Source: Pedobacter sp. SYP-B3415 (GTDB lineage Bacteria > Bacteroidota > Bacteroidia > Sphingobacteriales > Sphingobacteriaceae). Taken from it: 64,000 nucleotides of DNA. Position 1 is the first letter of the stretch; every line of letters starts with the position of its first letter. Position numbers and translations under genes: made by a program. The stretch lies in contig NZ_RXNQ01000034.1 of assembly GCF_004138205.1 (NCBI RefSeq), positions 124,001-188,000 of the forward strand. The letters are read 5' to 3'. The notes under the pieces were generated by a model, which saw only the letters and a program-made list of their open reading frames with translations, had not been told where the DNA came from and made no database searches. Of the stretch, positions 17,663 to 28,900 are shown piece by piece.

Positions 17663-18979
17663 ATGAAAGAACAAAAAAGCATTCCAACCAGCAAAACACA
17701 ACGCTCTGCAAAATTCGTAAAAACAGGTCTCCAGGTCGGCGGCAATTACATTAAGTATTACTCAAAGAAACTATTTAACCCCGACCTTACCAGGGATGGC
17801 CTGAATGAAGACAATGCTGCAGATATCTATGCGTCGCTAAGCGAACTGAAGGGCAGTGCCCTGAAAGTTGCGCAAATGCTAAGTATGGACAAAAATATTT
17901 TGCCGCGAGCCTACGTAAATAAATTCACTCAAAGCCAGTACAATGCCCCTCCCCTTTCCGGCCCGCTGGTGGTTCGTACCTTTACGCGGCATTTTGGGAA
18001 AAGCCCGGAGCAGATCTATGACCGGTTCGACATCCGGTCCACGCACGCCGCTTCAATCGGCCAGGTGCATCGCGCCGAGCTGAACGGGAAAACGCTCGCT
18101 GTCAAAATTCAGTATCCGGGTGTTGGAGACAGCATTTCCTCAGATTTGAAACTTGTCAAACCATTCGCATTTCGTCTGCTTGGCATGAGTGAGAAAGAGC
18201 TTAATGTGTACATGCAGGAGGTTGAAGAGCGGCTGCTTGAAGAAACCGACTATGAGCTTGAGGTACGGCGTTCGCAGCAATTCTCTCAGGCCTGCAAACA
18301 CCTCGATCATGTGGTTTTTCCGACCTACTACCCTGAATTATCAGGCCCACGGGTTATAACAATGGACTGGCTTGAGGGTGTACACCTGAAAGAGTTTCTT
18401 CAGACGAACCCCTCACAGGAACTGCGTGATCGCATCGGCCAGGCACTCTGGGATTTTTATAACTTTCAGCAGCATGAGCTTAGGGCCGTCCATGCGGATC
18501 CGCACCCGGGAAATTTTCTGATCACGCCTGACGGAAAGCTTGGCATCATCGATTTTGGCTGTATCAAGGAAATGCCCGGCGAATTTTACCGGCCGTTCTT
18601 CTCCCTCATCCTTACCGATGTGCTGCAAAATAAACAGCTTACTTTGCAGGCATTCCGTGAACTTGAAATGATTCTGCCTGATGATACGGCCGCCGAGGTT
18701 GATTTTTATTACGAGGCATACCGGGAAATGATCGGGCTGTTTGCAAAACCATATGCGACCGCTGAATTTGATTTCAGCGATCAACAGTTCTTTGAAAAAT
18801 TATACAGCTATGGCGAGCGGATCTCAAAAATGCCGGAATTTAAACAGGCGCGGGGCGTAAAACACTTTATCTATGTAAACCGGACAAATTTTGGCCTGTA
18901 CACTATTTTGCATGACCTGCGTGCGCGTGTGAAGACCAGCCGTTACCGTCCCGTTCTAACAATTACTGACCAGAAGTAA
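17663..18979 (+). CDS. ABC1/AarF/UbiB-family atypical kinase
   Basis: 438 residues. UbiB-family signs are present: the KxGQ-equivalent region LKGSALKVAQMLSMD, the alanine-rich nucleotide loop AASIGQVHRAEL (in place of a Gly-rich loop), the catalytic-loop HADPHPGNFLI and the metal-binding IIDFG. The KxGQ motif reads KVAQ here. Family members act on coenzyme Q synthesis or lipid homeostasis with slow ATPase activity. No ubiquinone or menaquinone genes are adjacent. It is coupled to the TetR-like gene, so its level may respond to a ligand. Confidence 0.92.
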   Translation: MKEQKSIPTSKTQRSAKFVKTGLQVGGNYIKYYSKKLFNPDLTRDGLNEDNAADIYASLSELKGSALKVAQMLSMDKNILPRAYVNKFTQSQYNAPPLSGPLVVRTFTRHFGKSPEQIYDRFDIRSTHAASIGQVHRAELNGKTLAVKIQYPGVGDSISSDLKLVKPFAFRLLGMSEKELNVYMQEVEERLLEETDYELEVRRSQQFSQACKHLDHVVFPTYYPELSGPRVITMDWLEGVHLKEFLQTNPSQELRDRIGQALWDFYNFQQHELRAVHADPHPGNFLITPDGKLGIIDFGCIKEMPGEFYRPFFSLILTDVLQNKQLTLQAFRELEMILPDDTAAEVDFYYEAYREMIGLFAKPYATAEFDFSDQQFFEKLYSYGERISKMPEFKQARGVKHFIYVNRTNFGLYTILHDLRARVKTSRYRPVLTITDQK

Positions 18980-19023
18980 AACCGGTTTCTTTTCATTTAC
19001 GGGCTCAAAACGTACATTAGTAT

Positions 19024-19893
19024 ATGATTCAAATCCAAAACGACCGGCTTTCAGCAAGTTTTGCTGAAAAAGGTGCAGAGCTTCAGCGCCTGACAGGCAA
19101 GACAAATGCATATGAATATCTGTGGAGTGGCAACCCGGCTTTCTGGGGCAAACACAGCCCCGTTCTGTTCCCTGTTGTCGGCGCGCTGAAAAACGACACC
19201 TATTCTTTTGAAGGCCGTTCTTATCAGCTCAGCCGCCACGGATTTGCCCGGGATATGGACTTCGATACCAAGGTTATCAATGATACTGAAGTTTGTTTCA
19301 CTCTCTCAGACACGGAAGCAACGCATGAAAAATATCCGTTTCGTTTCAGCCTGAGCATCCGTTACCGGTTGGATGGACCGACGTTACACTGCAGCTACGA
19401 AGTGGAAAACCCCGACCCGCAGCGCGATCTGTTGTTTTCTGCCGGTGCGCATCCCGCATTTGCCGTCCCTGTTTCAGAAAACCTGGCTTACACCGATTAT
19501 TACCTGACTTTTGACAACGATAGCAATCTTCAATACCATAAAATAAAAGATAACCTGATCAGCGATGAAGTGAAGCAGCTGACGCTTGACTCCGGACGAC
19601 TTCCCCTCTCCCACGAATTGTTTTATGAAGACGCACTTGTATTCAAAACTTTGAAAAGCAAGGAAATCACGCTTGAAAACACGGGCAACGCTACAGGAAT
19701 CCGCTTTGGCTTTGACAGCTTCCCTTATTTCGGAATCTGGTCTGCGCCAGATGCAGACTTTGTGTGTCTTGAGCCCTGGTGCGGCGTAGCAGATGGTGTA
19801 AACCACAACGGCCGCCTTGAAGACAAGGAAGGTATCGTCAGGCTGGGTCCGCTAGAAGGCTGGAACCGAACCTGGTCCGTCACCTGTTTCTAA
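19024..19893 (+). CDS. Aldose 1-epimerase family protein (LacX-like)
   Basis: 289 residues of the galactose-mutarotase beta-sandwich fold. Recognisable segments are LFPVVGALKNDTYSFEGRSYQLSRHGFARDMDF (substrate-site region), AGAHPAFAVP with the conserved His and LEPWCGVADG near the C terminus. LacX-like members lack a fully defined substrate and are often annotated only as epimerase-like. It is followed by a hairpin that serves the convergent OmpA gene. It may support hexose use with the ROK/FucP operon, but it is 3 kb away and separately transcribed. Confidence 0.85.
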   Translation: MIQIQNDRLSASFAEKGAELQRLTGKTNAYEYLWSGNPAFWGKHSPVLFPVVGALKNDTYSFEGRSYQLSRHGFARDMDFDTKVINDTEVCFTLSDTEATHEKYPFRFSLSIRYRLDGPTLHCSYEVENPDPQRDLLFSAGAHPAFAVPVSENLAYTDYYLTFDNDSNLQYHKIKDNLISDEVKQLTLDSGRLPLSHELFYEDALVFKTLKSKEITLENTGNATGIRFGFDSFPYFGIWSAPDADFVCLEPWCGVADGVNHNGRLEDKEGIVRLGPLEGWNRTWSVTCF

Positions 19894-19925
19894 AAAAGGG
19901 CAGACGCCATTTCAGACGCCTGCCC
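19892..19925 (-). terminator. Intrinsic terminator for the OmpA operon
   Basis: On the minus strand GGGCAG and CTGCCC pair across an imperfect loop and are followed directly by TTTTTTAG. The plus strand has no T-run after the hairpin. Confidence 0.6.
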
Positions 19926-19946
19926 ATACATAAAAAATTATCGAGG

Positions 19947-21956
19947 CTATTTTTTGGTCACCTTAAATTCGGTGCGGCGGTTCTTCTGTCTTCCGTCCGG
20001 GTTGTCTTTACCGTTTGGTAATGTATTTGGCGCTACCGGCTTCGTTTTGCCATAACCGCGCGATGTAACACGACTCGGATTGATCTGTTTGGTAAGAAGG
20101 TAGTTTACACAGGATTTTGCCCGCCGGTCTGAAAGATCAAAGTTATAGGCATCACCCCCAATATTATCGGTATGGGCACTAAGTTCGATCTCGATGTCGG
20201 GGTTATCAAGCATAATCCTGGCCAGAGAATCAAGCATCACTTTTGACCCCTCTGTCAGCTCGGCACTGTTAAACTCATAATAAATATTGTTCAGTACAAT
20301 CGGCTTGTCTATTTTAAACGCAGTAAGACAAAGGTCAGTTCTTACCAGCGTATCAACCTTCGCCAGGTCTGCCGCATTATAACTTACGTTTTTGCTAAAG
20401 TAGTTGTCTTTCTTCATGGCAAGACGAATTGGCTTGCGGGAGTCGATAGCAAACGTATAACTTCCATCGGCTCCGGTTTCGCTTACCTGGGTCCTATCGC
20501 CATCATTCAGGCTTACCTGGGCATTTGAAATGGGCTGATTGGTCACACAATCAATCAGCTGTCCGGTAACTTTGATAAACTCACGTTTTACGGCGAACAA
20601 CTCCAGGCAGCATTCTGACTGCCGGTCTGAACTGATATAACCTTCCGTACCCCTGCTGTTTGTTGCGGTGAAATATACATCGTCTTTCGAAGAATTAAAC
20701 GGATAGCCCATATTTCTGGCCGCGCTCCATCCTGTAAAATCGCCTTCAGATTCATAGAAGTCATAACCGCCCAGACCTTTCGGATTATTGCTGCTGAACA
20801 TCAGCTTGCGCGTTAACGCATTATAATAGGGATTTCTTTCGCTATCTGCGGTGTTTATCTGCGGCCCCATGTTTACCGCCTGTCCGAGACTTCCGTCGGC
20901 CCGCAGCGGACAGTACCAAAGATCAAAGTTGCCGAAGCCGCCGCTGCGGTCTGACGAAAAGATCAGAAACTTGCCGTCTGGGGTTACAAAGGGCTGTACC
21001 GCATTCCAGTCTTTGCTGTTTACCTGAAGACCAAGGGCCTTTGGTTCAGACCAGCCGGAACCGGTTTTCTGCGACCAGAAGATGGCTTGCTTTGGGTTTT
21101 CACGGCGCTCATTCCAGGCGGTAAAATACATCCGGTCGCCCGAAGGGTTAAACGACGCGGCTGCCAGCTGCTCAGTTTTTGGTATCCCTGCTACCTTTAC
21201 CTTTGACACCTGCGCAGAGCCAGCATCAATACTTCCTGAAACCTCATACAGGGCATTCAGATACGGAGTTTGTTTTTTAAGCACCTTTGTCTGGGCGTTA
21301 CCCGGAACAACCAGCACTTTCTCATTCGGAACCTCCTGCGGACGCGATGAGCTGATGTATAACTTTCCGTTCATAAAAACGGGTGCGTAATTCGATCCCG
21401 CTGAATTTAATGCGCCGGGCAGTTTTTTAACCTGTACGAGTTTTGGGTAACGCATCTCATTTACGGCTGCCCGGATAGCCTGTATCCGTCCGGCTGCCTT
21501 GTCAGTGTACTCGTTTTTTGGATTGCTGGCAATATATTTTTCGTACGCATCGATCGCTTCGTCGTACTTCTGATTGGCCATCAGACTTTCGCCATACCAG
21601 TATGAAGCCATGCTGTACCGTTTGTCAGCAAAGCCATTTGCCAGCGCATAGTATTTTTCGGCCTCTGCAAAGTTTTTGTAGAGCCTGTTCGCTTCTGCAA
21701 GTTTGAAGATCATTGACTGATATTCCGCGCCGGCCACACGCTCTGCCACGGCTTTGCTTTCGCCCGAGTATGGCAGCACCAGGCCTGAGCTGTCAGCCTT
21801 GATATTGAGTGCCTTTTTGTAAAACTCAGCAGCCGCATAATATTCCTTACCGGCAAAATATGCGTCTGCGGCTTTTTTGTAGTTAACAACATATTGTGCA
21901 CTGGCCGTTATAGCCAGGAAAGACAACAGGGATGTGAGAACTGTGAACTTTTTCAT
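19947..21956 (-). CDS. OmpA-family protein with TPR, PD40 propeller and carboxypeptidase-regulatory-like domain (PorE-like)
   Basis: 669 residues with a signal peptide (ITASAQ). Domains in order: TPR repeats (~20-160), a WD40-like PD40 propeller (~185-440; FLIFSSDRSGGFGNFDLWYC, KLMFSSNNPKGLGGYDFYES), a carboxypeptidase-regulatory-like beta-sandwich (~455-535; LIDCVTNQPISNAQVSL), and a C-terminal OmpA peptidoglycan-binding domain (~550-669; LSAHTDNIGGDAYNFDLSDRRA). This order matches PorE-type proteins that anchor type IX secretion or adhesin complexes to peptidoglycan. It is last of three genes with the PorP/SprF-like protein (9-base gap) and the giant surface protein. Confidence 0.92.
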   Translation of the reverse strand: MKKFTVLTSLLSFLAITASAQYVVNYKKAADAYFAGKEYYAAAEFYKKALNIKADSSGLVLPYSGESKAVAERVAGAEYQSMIFKLAEANRLYKNFAEAEKYYALANGFADKRYSMASYWYGESLMANQKYDEAIDAYEKYIASNPKNEYTDKAAGRIQAIRAAVNEMRYPKLVQVKKLPGALNSAGSNYAPVFMNGKLYISSSRPQEVPNEKVLVVPGNAQTKVLKKQTPYLNALYEVSGSIDAGSAQVSKVKVAGIPKTEQLAAASFNPSGDRMYFTAWNERRENPKQAIFWSQKTGSGWSEPKALGLQVNSKDWNAVQPFVTPDGKFLIFSSDRSGGFGNFDLWYCPLRADGSLGQAVNMGPQINTADSERNPYYNALTRKLMFSSNNPKGLGGYDFYESEGDFTGWSAARNMGYPFNSSKDDVYFTATNSRGTEGYISSDRQSECCLELFAVKREFIKVTGQLIDCVTNQPISNAQVSLNDGDRTQVSETGADGSYTFAIDSRKPIRLAMKKDNYFSKNVSYNAADLAKVDTLVRTDLCLTAFKIDKPIVLNNIYYEFNSAELTEGSKVMLDSLARIMLDNPDIEIELSAHTDNIGGDAYNFDLSDRRAKSCVNYLLTKQINPSRVTSRGYGKTKPVAPNTLPNGKDNPDGRQKNRRTEFKVTKK

Positions 21957-21965
21957 GACGCTATA

Positions 21966-22964
21966 TTACAATCGTGGACAAAAGAAATTCGGACCGATCA
22001 GGCCATTGCGGCCAACCAGGGAGATAGACACTTCCAGCCCCCCGTTGCGATTTGTCGCTGTGCGCAAACTGGATGTATTGATGTCGTAGCTGATGCCTAA
22101 GACAAGGTTCTTATACTGGATGCCTGCCGTAACGATTCCGGCATCATCAAAACGGTAATTGCCCCCAAAGAGCAGGCTCGCCTGCTGGTTAAGCGCCAGC
22201 TGGCCGTAAGCACCTGCAGCTATTTCTTCAGCGTTTCCCTGAAACATGGCAAGCGCGTTGGGAACTATGTCAAAGCTCTGAGACACCCTGAACCTGGCAC
22301 CCCCATGGGCGGTTAGCCGCATCGGCAGACGCTGGCTGCTGCCCAGGAAACGTTCTGTCGGGCGGGTGAGGTGCGCAGCACTTACACCAAGAAAGACATT
22401 GGCCACCTGGTCGGGATTTCCGTCAAAGTAAAGCACACCCGCGTTTACGTCAGGAATCGTAGCCGATTCAGACATGATTGCCTCTGATGATCCTGAACCC
22501 ATTCCTGTAACGGGATTGAAATCGCTGCCGAACTGGGCGCTTGAGGCGTCAAAACTTCTGTTGATGATCCCGCCCTGCAAACCAAAACTCACAATATTGA
22601 GCCCCGAATGTCCGAATCTGATCCGGTAAGATGCAGAGACAAGTGCAGTCAGGTAGTTAAAGCTTAATTCGCCCGCACGCTGGTTCAGGACGGTAGCGCC
22701 GAAAGCCAGCTTATCATTCGCTGCCATGTCAAAAGAAGCGCCGCCGGTAAAGAATGATTTAGACAGGCCTCCCCACTGGTTTTTAATATTTACACCTGCC
22801 CGGTAATCCCCGTCAGATACCCCCGTCATAGCCGGATTAAGCCAGAGCGGATACGCGTAATACTGTGAAAAATGCGGGTCAACCTGGGCCCGGCTCCCGG
22901 CTGATGCACCAAGCAGCAGACAGAAGATAAAGGCCGATTTTATTATGAATGATCTTGATTTCAT
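21966..22964 (-). CDS. PorP/SprF family type IX secretion-associated outer-membrane protein
   Basis: 332 residues with a signal peptide (GSRAQ). It has the family opening DPHFSQYYAYPLWLNPAMTGVSDGDYRAGVNIKNQWGG and repeated amphipathic strands of a beta-barrel, ending PNFFCPRL. SprF is needed for SprB surface delivery in Flavobacterium. Paralogues are commonly encoded beside type B T9SS substrates and are thought to tether them. The gene lies directly between the giant type B substrate and the PorE-like OmpA gene, which fits that role. Confidence 0.93.
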   Translation of the reverse strand: MKSRSFIIKSAFIFCLLLGASAGSRAQVDPHFSQYYAYPLWLNPAMTGVSDGDYRAGVNIKNQWGGLSKSFFTGGASFDMAANDKLAFGATVLNQRAGELSFNYLTALVSASYRIRFGHSGLNIVSFGLQGGIINRSFDASSAQFGSDFNPVTGMGSGSSEAIMSESATIPDVNAGVLYFDGNPDQVANVFLGVSAAHLTRPTERFLGSSQRLPMRLTAHGGARFRVSQSFDIVPNALAMFQGNAEEIAAGAYGQLALNQQASLLFGGNYRFDDAGIVTAGIQYKNLVLGISYDINTSSLRTATNRNGGLEVSISLVGRNGLIGPNFFCPRL

Positions 22965-22996
22965 GTTTTTCTGTTTTTTAGATGTATCCTGGCTTA

Positions 22997-25900
22997 TTAC
23001 CTCAATAAAGTGACAGTACCTTTCTTCATTCCATCTGTACCGTCTTTGAATTTCAGTTCCACGGCATAGACGTATACCCCGGTAGGCTGCATCTTACCTT
23101 CAAATGTTCCGTCCCAACCCTGTTGCAGGTTTTGACTTCTGAAGATCAGCTGACCCCATTGATTGTATACGCGCATGTCGATGCTTGTGATGGTATTCCC
23201 GAAGGCCAGGAACACATCATTTTTGCCGTCGCCATTAGGCGTAAAGGCATTTGGAACAAATACTTCGTTGCCCATAGGGTTAGAACTGGTTCCCGAAATT
23301 TGCGGCGAAGCGGTACTGGTCTGGCATGATGCCGCTCCTGTTGCCCTGACACGAATCGTTACCATTTGGTCTGGTTTGAGACCCGCAATGACGTGGCTTG
23401 TAGCAGCAGCACCTGCGCTCGGCACGGTCCAGGTTCCACCATTATCAATTGAAACCTCATAACCTGAAGCACCCGGAATTGCCTGCCAGCCAAACGTAAC
23501 ACTGGTTGGTGTTGTACTTAGCACTGTCGGTGCAGGTGTAGCCAGCTGAGTAAGCACATTAATTGTAATTGATGTGCGTGTCGGACTGGTGCACTGTCCT
23601 GCAATGCGCGTTGCTTCTACCCAGTACGTGACAGAGCTGTTCAGGTTGCCTGTGGCAAACGACGGTCCCTCGAATACAGGTGTTCCGCCCAGCTGTGTGG
23701 TGTACCAGCGATAGATAACCTGCGAGTCGGGGTTCACAACGGCAAGCGTTACACCTGTTCCCGGACAGATCGAATTGCCGGTTGTTGTAATTTGCGCTGG
23801 TGCAGACGGTGCGACACACTCGATCGTAACATCTACCGGATCTGTATTTTTCGTTACGCCTCCGGCCGAAACAGTCGCCGAGTTGCGTATTGAGGTTACG
23901 CCCGCCAGATCATTGTTTACGCGAACCACCAACTGAACGGTTTGGCTCTGTCCGACACCAAGCGTCGGTATAGTGTACTGAACGTTGGTTCCGTTCAACG
24001 TTCCACCGTTGCTGGCCGATACAAACGTTGTTTTATTTGGCAGCGCATCAGTAATTGCTGCATTGGTCAGCACCTGATTTCCTGTATTGGTAACCGTAAT
24101 AGTATACGTAAGTTCATCGCCTGCGCGTCCTATACCCGAAGGTCTTGGCGTAACAACTGTCATTGAAGTTGTAAAGTTGCCAATGGTTTCAACCGGGATA
24201 TCGGTGCCCGGCGTACCAGGATTGCCCGGTTCTGTCGGGTCTGTCGGGTTAGGAGGCAAGGTTGGCTGCTCGGGATTTACACTATCGTTTACGACAGCCA
24301 CATTGCGGATTGTAGTTACCCCAGTCAGGTCTGCATCTACCCGCACCACGAAGCTGAGGCTGATGGTCTGGCCCACCGGAACGCTCAAATTAGACCAGGT
24401 CAGCGTATTGCCTGTAATGGTTCCGTTATCTGCCACACTTACAAACGTGGTTTTCGCCGGGATGTCATCACGAACGGTAACGTTTGTCAATGCCTGGTTT
24501 CCGGTATTGCGGACACGAATGGTGTAGGTAATCTGCTCACCACCCCTTACGCTGGTAGCGCCACCCGGAATGCTGAAGGCCTTCCAGGAAACCGTGCTGG
24601 TAGCCTGGTCAACAGGAATATCAGTTCCTGGAGTAGCCGGATTACCTGGTTCGTCTGGATTACCCGGACTTGGCGGAATAGTCGGCTGGTCGGGATTAAT
24701 TCCGTCATTCACGACAGCTATATTTCTGATCACGTTAATGCCTGTCAGATCTGTATTGACATTCACAACAAAGTTCAGGCTGGCGGTGCCGCCAACAGGA
24801 ATGTTCAGTCCTGTCCAGGTAAGCTGGTTGCCATTTCGGGTACCGCCATTTGCTACGCTTACAAATGTTGTATTCGCCGGAATATCGTCCCTGACGGTTA
24901 CATTGTCAAGGATCTGATTTCCTGTATTACGTACTTTAATCGTATAGGTAACCTGTTCACCGCCCTTTACAGAAGTTGCGCCGCCGGCAATGCTGAAGGC
25001 CTTCCAGCCAACAGTGCTGTTAACGGTCTGCACCGGAATGTCGGTTCCCGGCGTTGCAGGGTTCCCGGGCTGCGCCGGATTTGACGGATCAGGTGGTGCC
25101 GTTGGCTGCTCAGGTCCGGTGCCATCATTCACATAGGCAACATTCCTTATCAGTCCGACGCCGGTCAGATCTGTATTGACCCGCACAACGAAGCTCACGC
25201 TTACCGTGCCACCAACCGGGATAGAAATCCCTGACCAGGTTACCTGGCCGCTGTTGAGGCTGCCGTTATCGCCGGCGCTGACAAATGTTGTGTTGGCGGG
25301 AATTTCATCGCGTACGGCAACATTGCTCAACGCCTGGTTGCCCGTATTTCGCATCCGGATTGTATATGTCACTTCCTCGCCTCCTCTAACGGTGGTTGCC
25401 CCGCCAGGTATGCTGAAGCTTTTCCAGGATACGGTTTGTGTTACCTGACGCACCGGAATATCGGTACCGGTTTTCGTCGGATCGCCCGGCTCATCAGGAT
25501 TAGCCGAATCTGGTGGAATACTTTGCTGGTCAGGATTAATCCCGTCATTTGTTACCGCTACGTTGCGGATGGTGGAAACGCCGGTTAGATTGGTGTTTAC
25601 GCGCACCACAAAACTCAGGTCGACGGTTTGTCCCACCGGTACATTTACACCGGTCCAGTTGATGGTATTGCCAGACTGAACGCCGCCATTTGCCACACTG
25701 ACTACTGTGGTGTTTTCCGGGACGGCATCGCTTACGCGAACCTGGCCAAGGGTCTGGTTGCCCGTATTGCGTACTTTGATGGTATAGGTTATGTCTTCAC
25801 CCCCCGCTACCGTAGTTGCGCCGCCGGGAATGCTGAATTTTTTCCATGTAACCGTTTGGTTCACCTGTTGAACGGGAATATTCGTACCCGGGGTAGTAGG

Positions 25901-28900
25901 ATCTCCCGGTTCGTCAGGGTTGGCAGGATCGGGTGGTAATGTAGGTTGCTCCGGATTGACACCATCATTTACAACTGCGACATTATTTATACTGGTTACC
26001 CCGGTCAGGTCGGCATTTACCCCAACTACAAAGCTAAGGCTTACCGTCTGCCCTACGGGAACAGACACACCGCTCCAGACAACCTGGTTTCCATTCTGAA
26101 TACCGTTATCGGCTACTCTTACAAACGTGGTATTGGCCGGAATGTCATCGCGAACAATTACATTGCTCAGCGCCTGGTTTCCGGTATTTCTGATTTTTAC
26201 GGTATAGGTTACTTCTTCACCGCCACGAACGGTGGTGGCACCGCCAGGAATTGCGAAGCTCTTCCAGGACACTGTCGTATTTACAGCCTGCACAGGTACA
26301 CTGGATCCCTGTTTAGTCGGATCGCCGGGTTGATTCGGATCAGTCGGACTTGCAGGAATACTTGGCCTTTCCGGGTTTACGCCATCGCTGACATATCCGA
26401 CATTCGTTATAGCAGGAACCCCTGTAAGGTCAGCATTCACCAGAACGGTAAACGAACGGGTTACTGTTTCACCGGGGTTAACCGTAACCGGAGCCCAGGT
26501 TATCCGTCCGGCAGACTCTGTTCCGCCATCAGTTATGCTTCTTAATGTTGTATTGGCCGGAACCATATCAGACAGCACATAATTGCTGATAGGCTGGCTG
26601 CCGTTGTTGCGCAGGTGCAGCGTCCAGGTCACTTCCTCGCCGCCTCTTACTGTCGTGCCACCGCCCGCTACAACATAACTTTCCCAGAATGCCGCATCAG
26701 CGATCTGGATGGTCACAGTAGCATCAGCTGCAGAGGTACAACCACCGGCACCTACAGCTACAACACGGTATACACCGGCATCAGCTGCGGTAACATTTGT
26801 AAGCGTCAGCGTGGCTGATGTCTCTGCAAGCTGCGTGGTGCCTTTAAACCATTGGTAACTCACCGCTCCGGCTGGCTGCGGATCTACAGTCAGCTGTACG
26901 GAGCTACCAGCTGTTATGACCTGCACACCGCTCAGGTTCAATGTTGGATTGCCCGGAAGCAGATTCGGTGTGAATGTGATTGAAGTTCTGTCTGCAGCAG
27001 CGGTCTCACAAAGGCCTGTGCCACTTATGCCGACAGAGTAAGTCAATGCTACGCCCGGAGTAAAAGGAGTCACCTCAAATACGCCGGTCTGGTTACTTCC
27101 GCGCAGCGTAGACCCCTCGTAGAAATAATAGGTCGGATTTGTAATCCCGGTTGAGGTAGCTGTGAGGACAATGCGCCCGTCGGCGGTGGCGCAGACATTG
27201 CCGCCGGTGCTGTTGTTTACGTTCAATGACGCAATGGCTCCTGCAGGTGCAAGCGGAGATACATTGACCCTGATTTCTGACCGTGCTACGCCGGCACAAC
27301 CTCCGGCACCTGTCACTTCTACAAAATACGTTGCAGAAGCAGTGACATTGGCAAATGAGATGGTATTTCCGGTAATGGTAAAGCCGGTCGTAACAGGATT
27401 ACCGCCGGTCAGCGCATCATAGATGGTATAAGTAAAGCCTCCGGCATTATTTGAAATTTCGAAGCTGGCCGTTTGTCCGGGTCCGCATACGTCAACTGTC
27501 GAGGCAACAAAGGCAGGTGCAGGCAAGGCTGCAGAAACTTTTACGTTTATTTGTTTACCGGCGGCACTTTCGCAGGCATTGTCGCCCCTTACCGTAACAT
27601 AATAGTTTACATCGGCATTTGCCGCCAGGCCGTTAACTGTCAGTGTTCCGTTTGCCGCAATGGCATACGTCACCGCGCCATCGCTTGTTCCATCGAGTAT
27701 AGGCTGGGTTTTGGCTGCATCGCGATACCAGGTAAATACCGGGTTGGTGATTGCAGGAATGGCTGTCGGAGCCAGTACAACCGGAGTTCCTGTACATTGA
27801 ACGATGTTGCTGCTTAGCGTGATCGCCTCAGGCGGCGGAATAAAATTAACAGTTACAGGCACGCTCTGAAGCGTGGCACTTTCGCAGCCTGCCCCATTGT
27901 TAGCCGCAACGCTTACGTAATAAGTGGCATTTGCTGTAAGGCCTGTAACCGTGAGCGTACCATTTGCAGCAATTGCATAGGTTACGCCGTTTTCTGTGAG
28001 CCCATCAGTAATCAGGCCGGTCCGGTCTGCATTGCGGTACCACCTGAACAAAGGTGCAGGGATAGCAACAGAAGGACTGGCAACGACTGAAGGCGTCAGC
28101 ACCACGGGGCTTCCCGCACAAAAAGGTGCTGAATTGCCGGCAATCTGAATATCGGCCGCAGCTGGCGCCGGATTTACGGTTATCGTAACCCTTGTCCGGG
28201 CCGAAGCTTCGTTCCCGCAACCATTTCTGATAAGCGAAACGTAAAATACATTGTTACCCAGGGCAAGGCCTGTAGGGCTGAATACTGTACCATTGGCAGA
28301 TACACCGGTTGTAACCGGACTTCCGCCGGTAGGCGTTGTGTACCATTGATAGCTGGACCCTGCTTCAGGATTCGTGATGCGAAGTTCTACGGGTGTTCCC
28401 TGACAGACAATTAACGTATTGGTTGCAGGATCAAGTCCGGGCACTTCCACAATTGGATTTGCCGCTACCCTTCTTACATCGTAAAGCCTGACCGACTGCA
28501 GGGCAACAACGGCACCGCCATAAAGAACCCTGATTCGGTTAAACGGCTGGGTCGTTCTGAACGAAACCGTGGCCCGGTCTGTTGTACCGGATAAAAGTTC
28601 AAGCGAAAGCAGCGTGCTGCCGGTAAAGGTCTGCACTACCGATTCCACGCCATCGTCGCCCTTATTGAGTGTCTGAAAACTGATTGAACTCAGAAGCTGT
28701 GCCTCGAGCAAGGTTCCGGGAAAGCTGATTACGGCCTTGACCGAATCGCCCGCCCGGCTGTAAGTCGGAAAAACCGACGTATGGTAAACACCCTGGTCAG
28801 GCGTTGGAAGAACGCTTGCGCCAGAGTTTAACGTAGCAAAAGTATTTGGATCGTTATCTATAGCATTGTATGGGTCTGTTACACTGCCCAATGCAGAAAC

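Noticed and set aside
25946..26545. 199-codon open frame antisense to the giant surface protein
   Set aside because: It lies wholly inside the DUF11 repeats and repeats with their 420-bp period; a shadow of the true frame.
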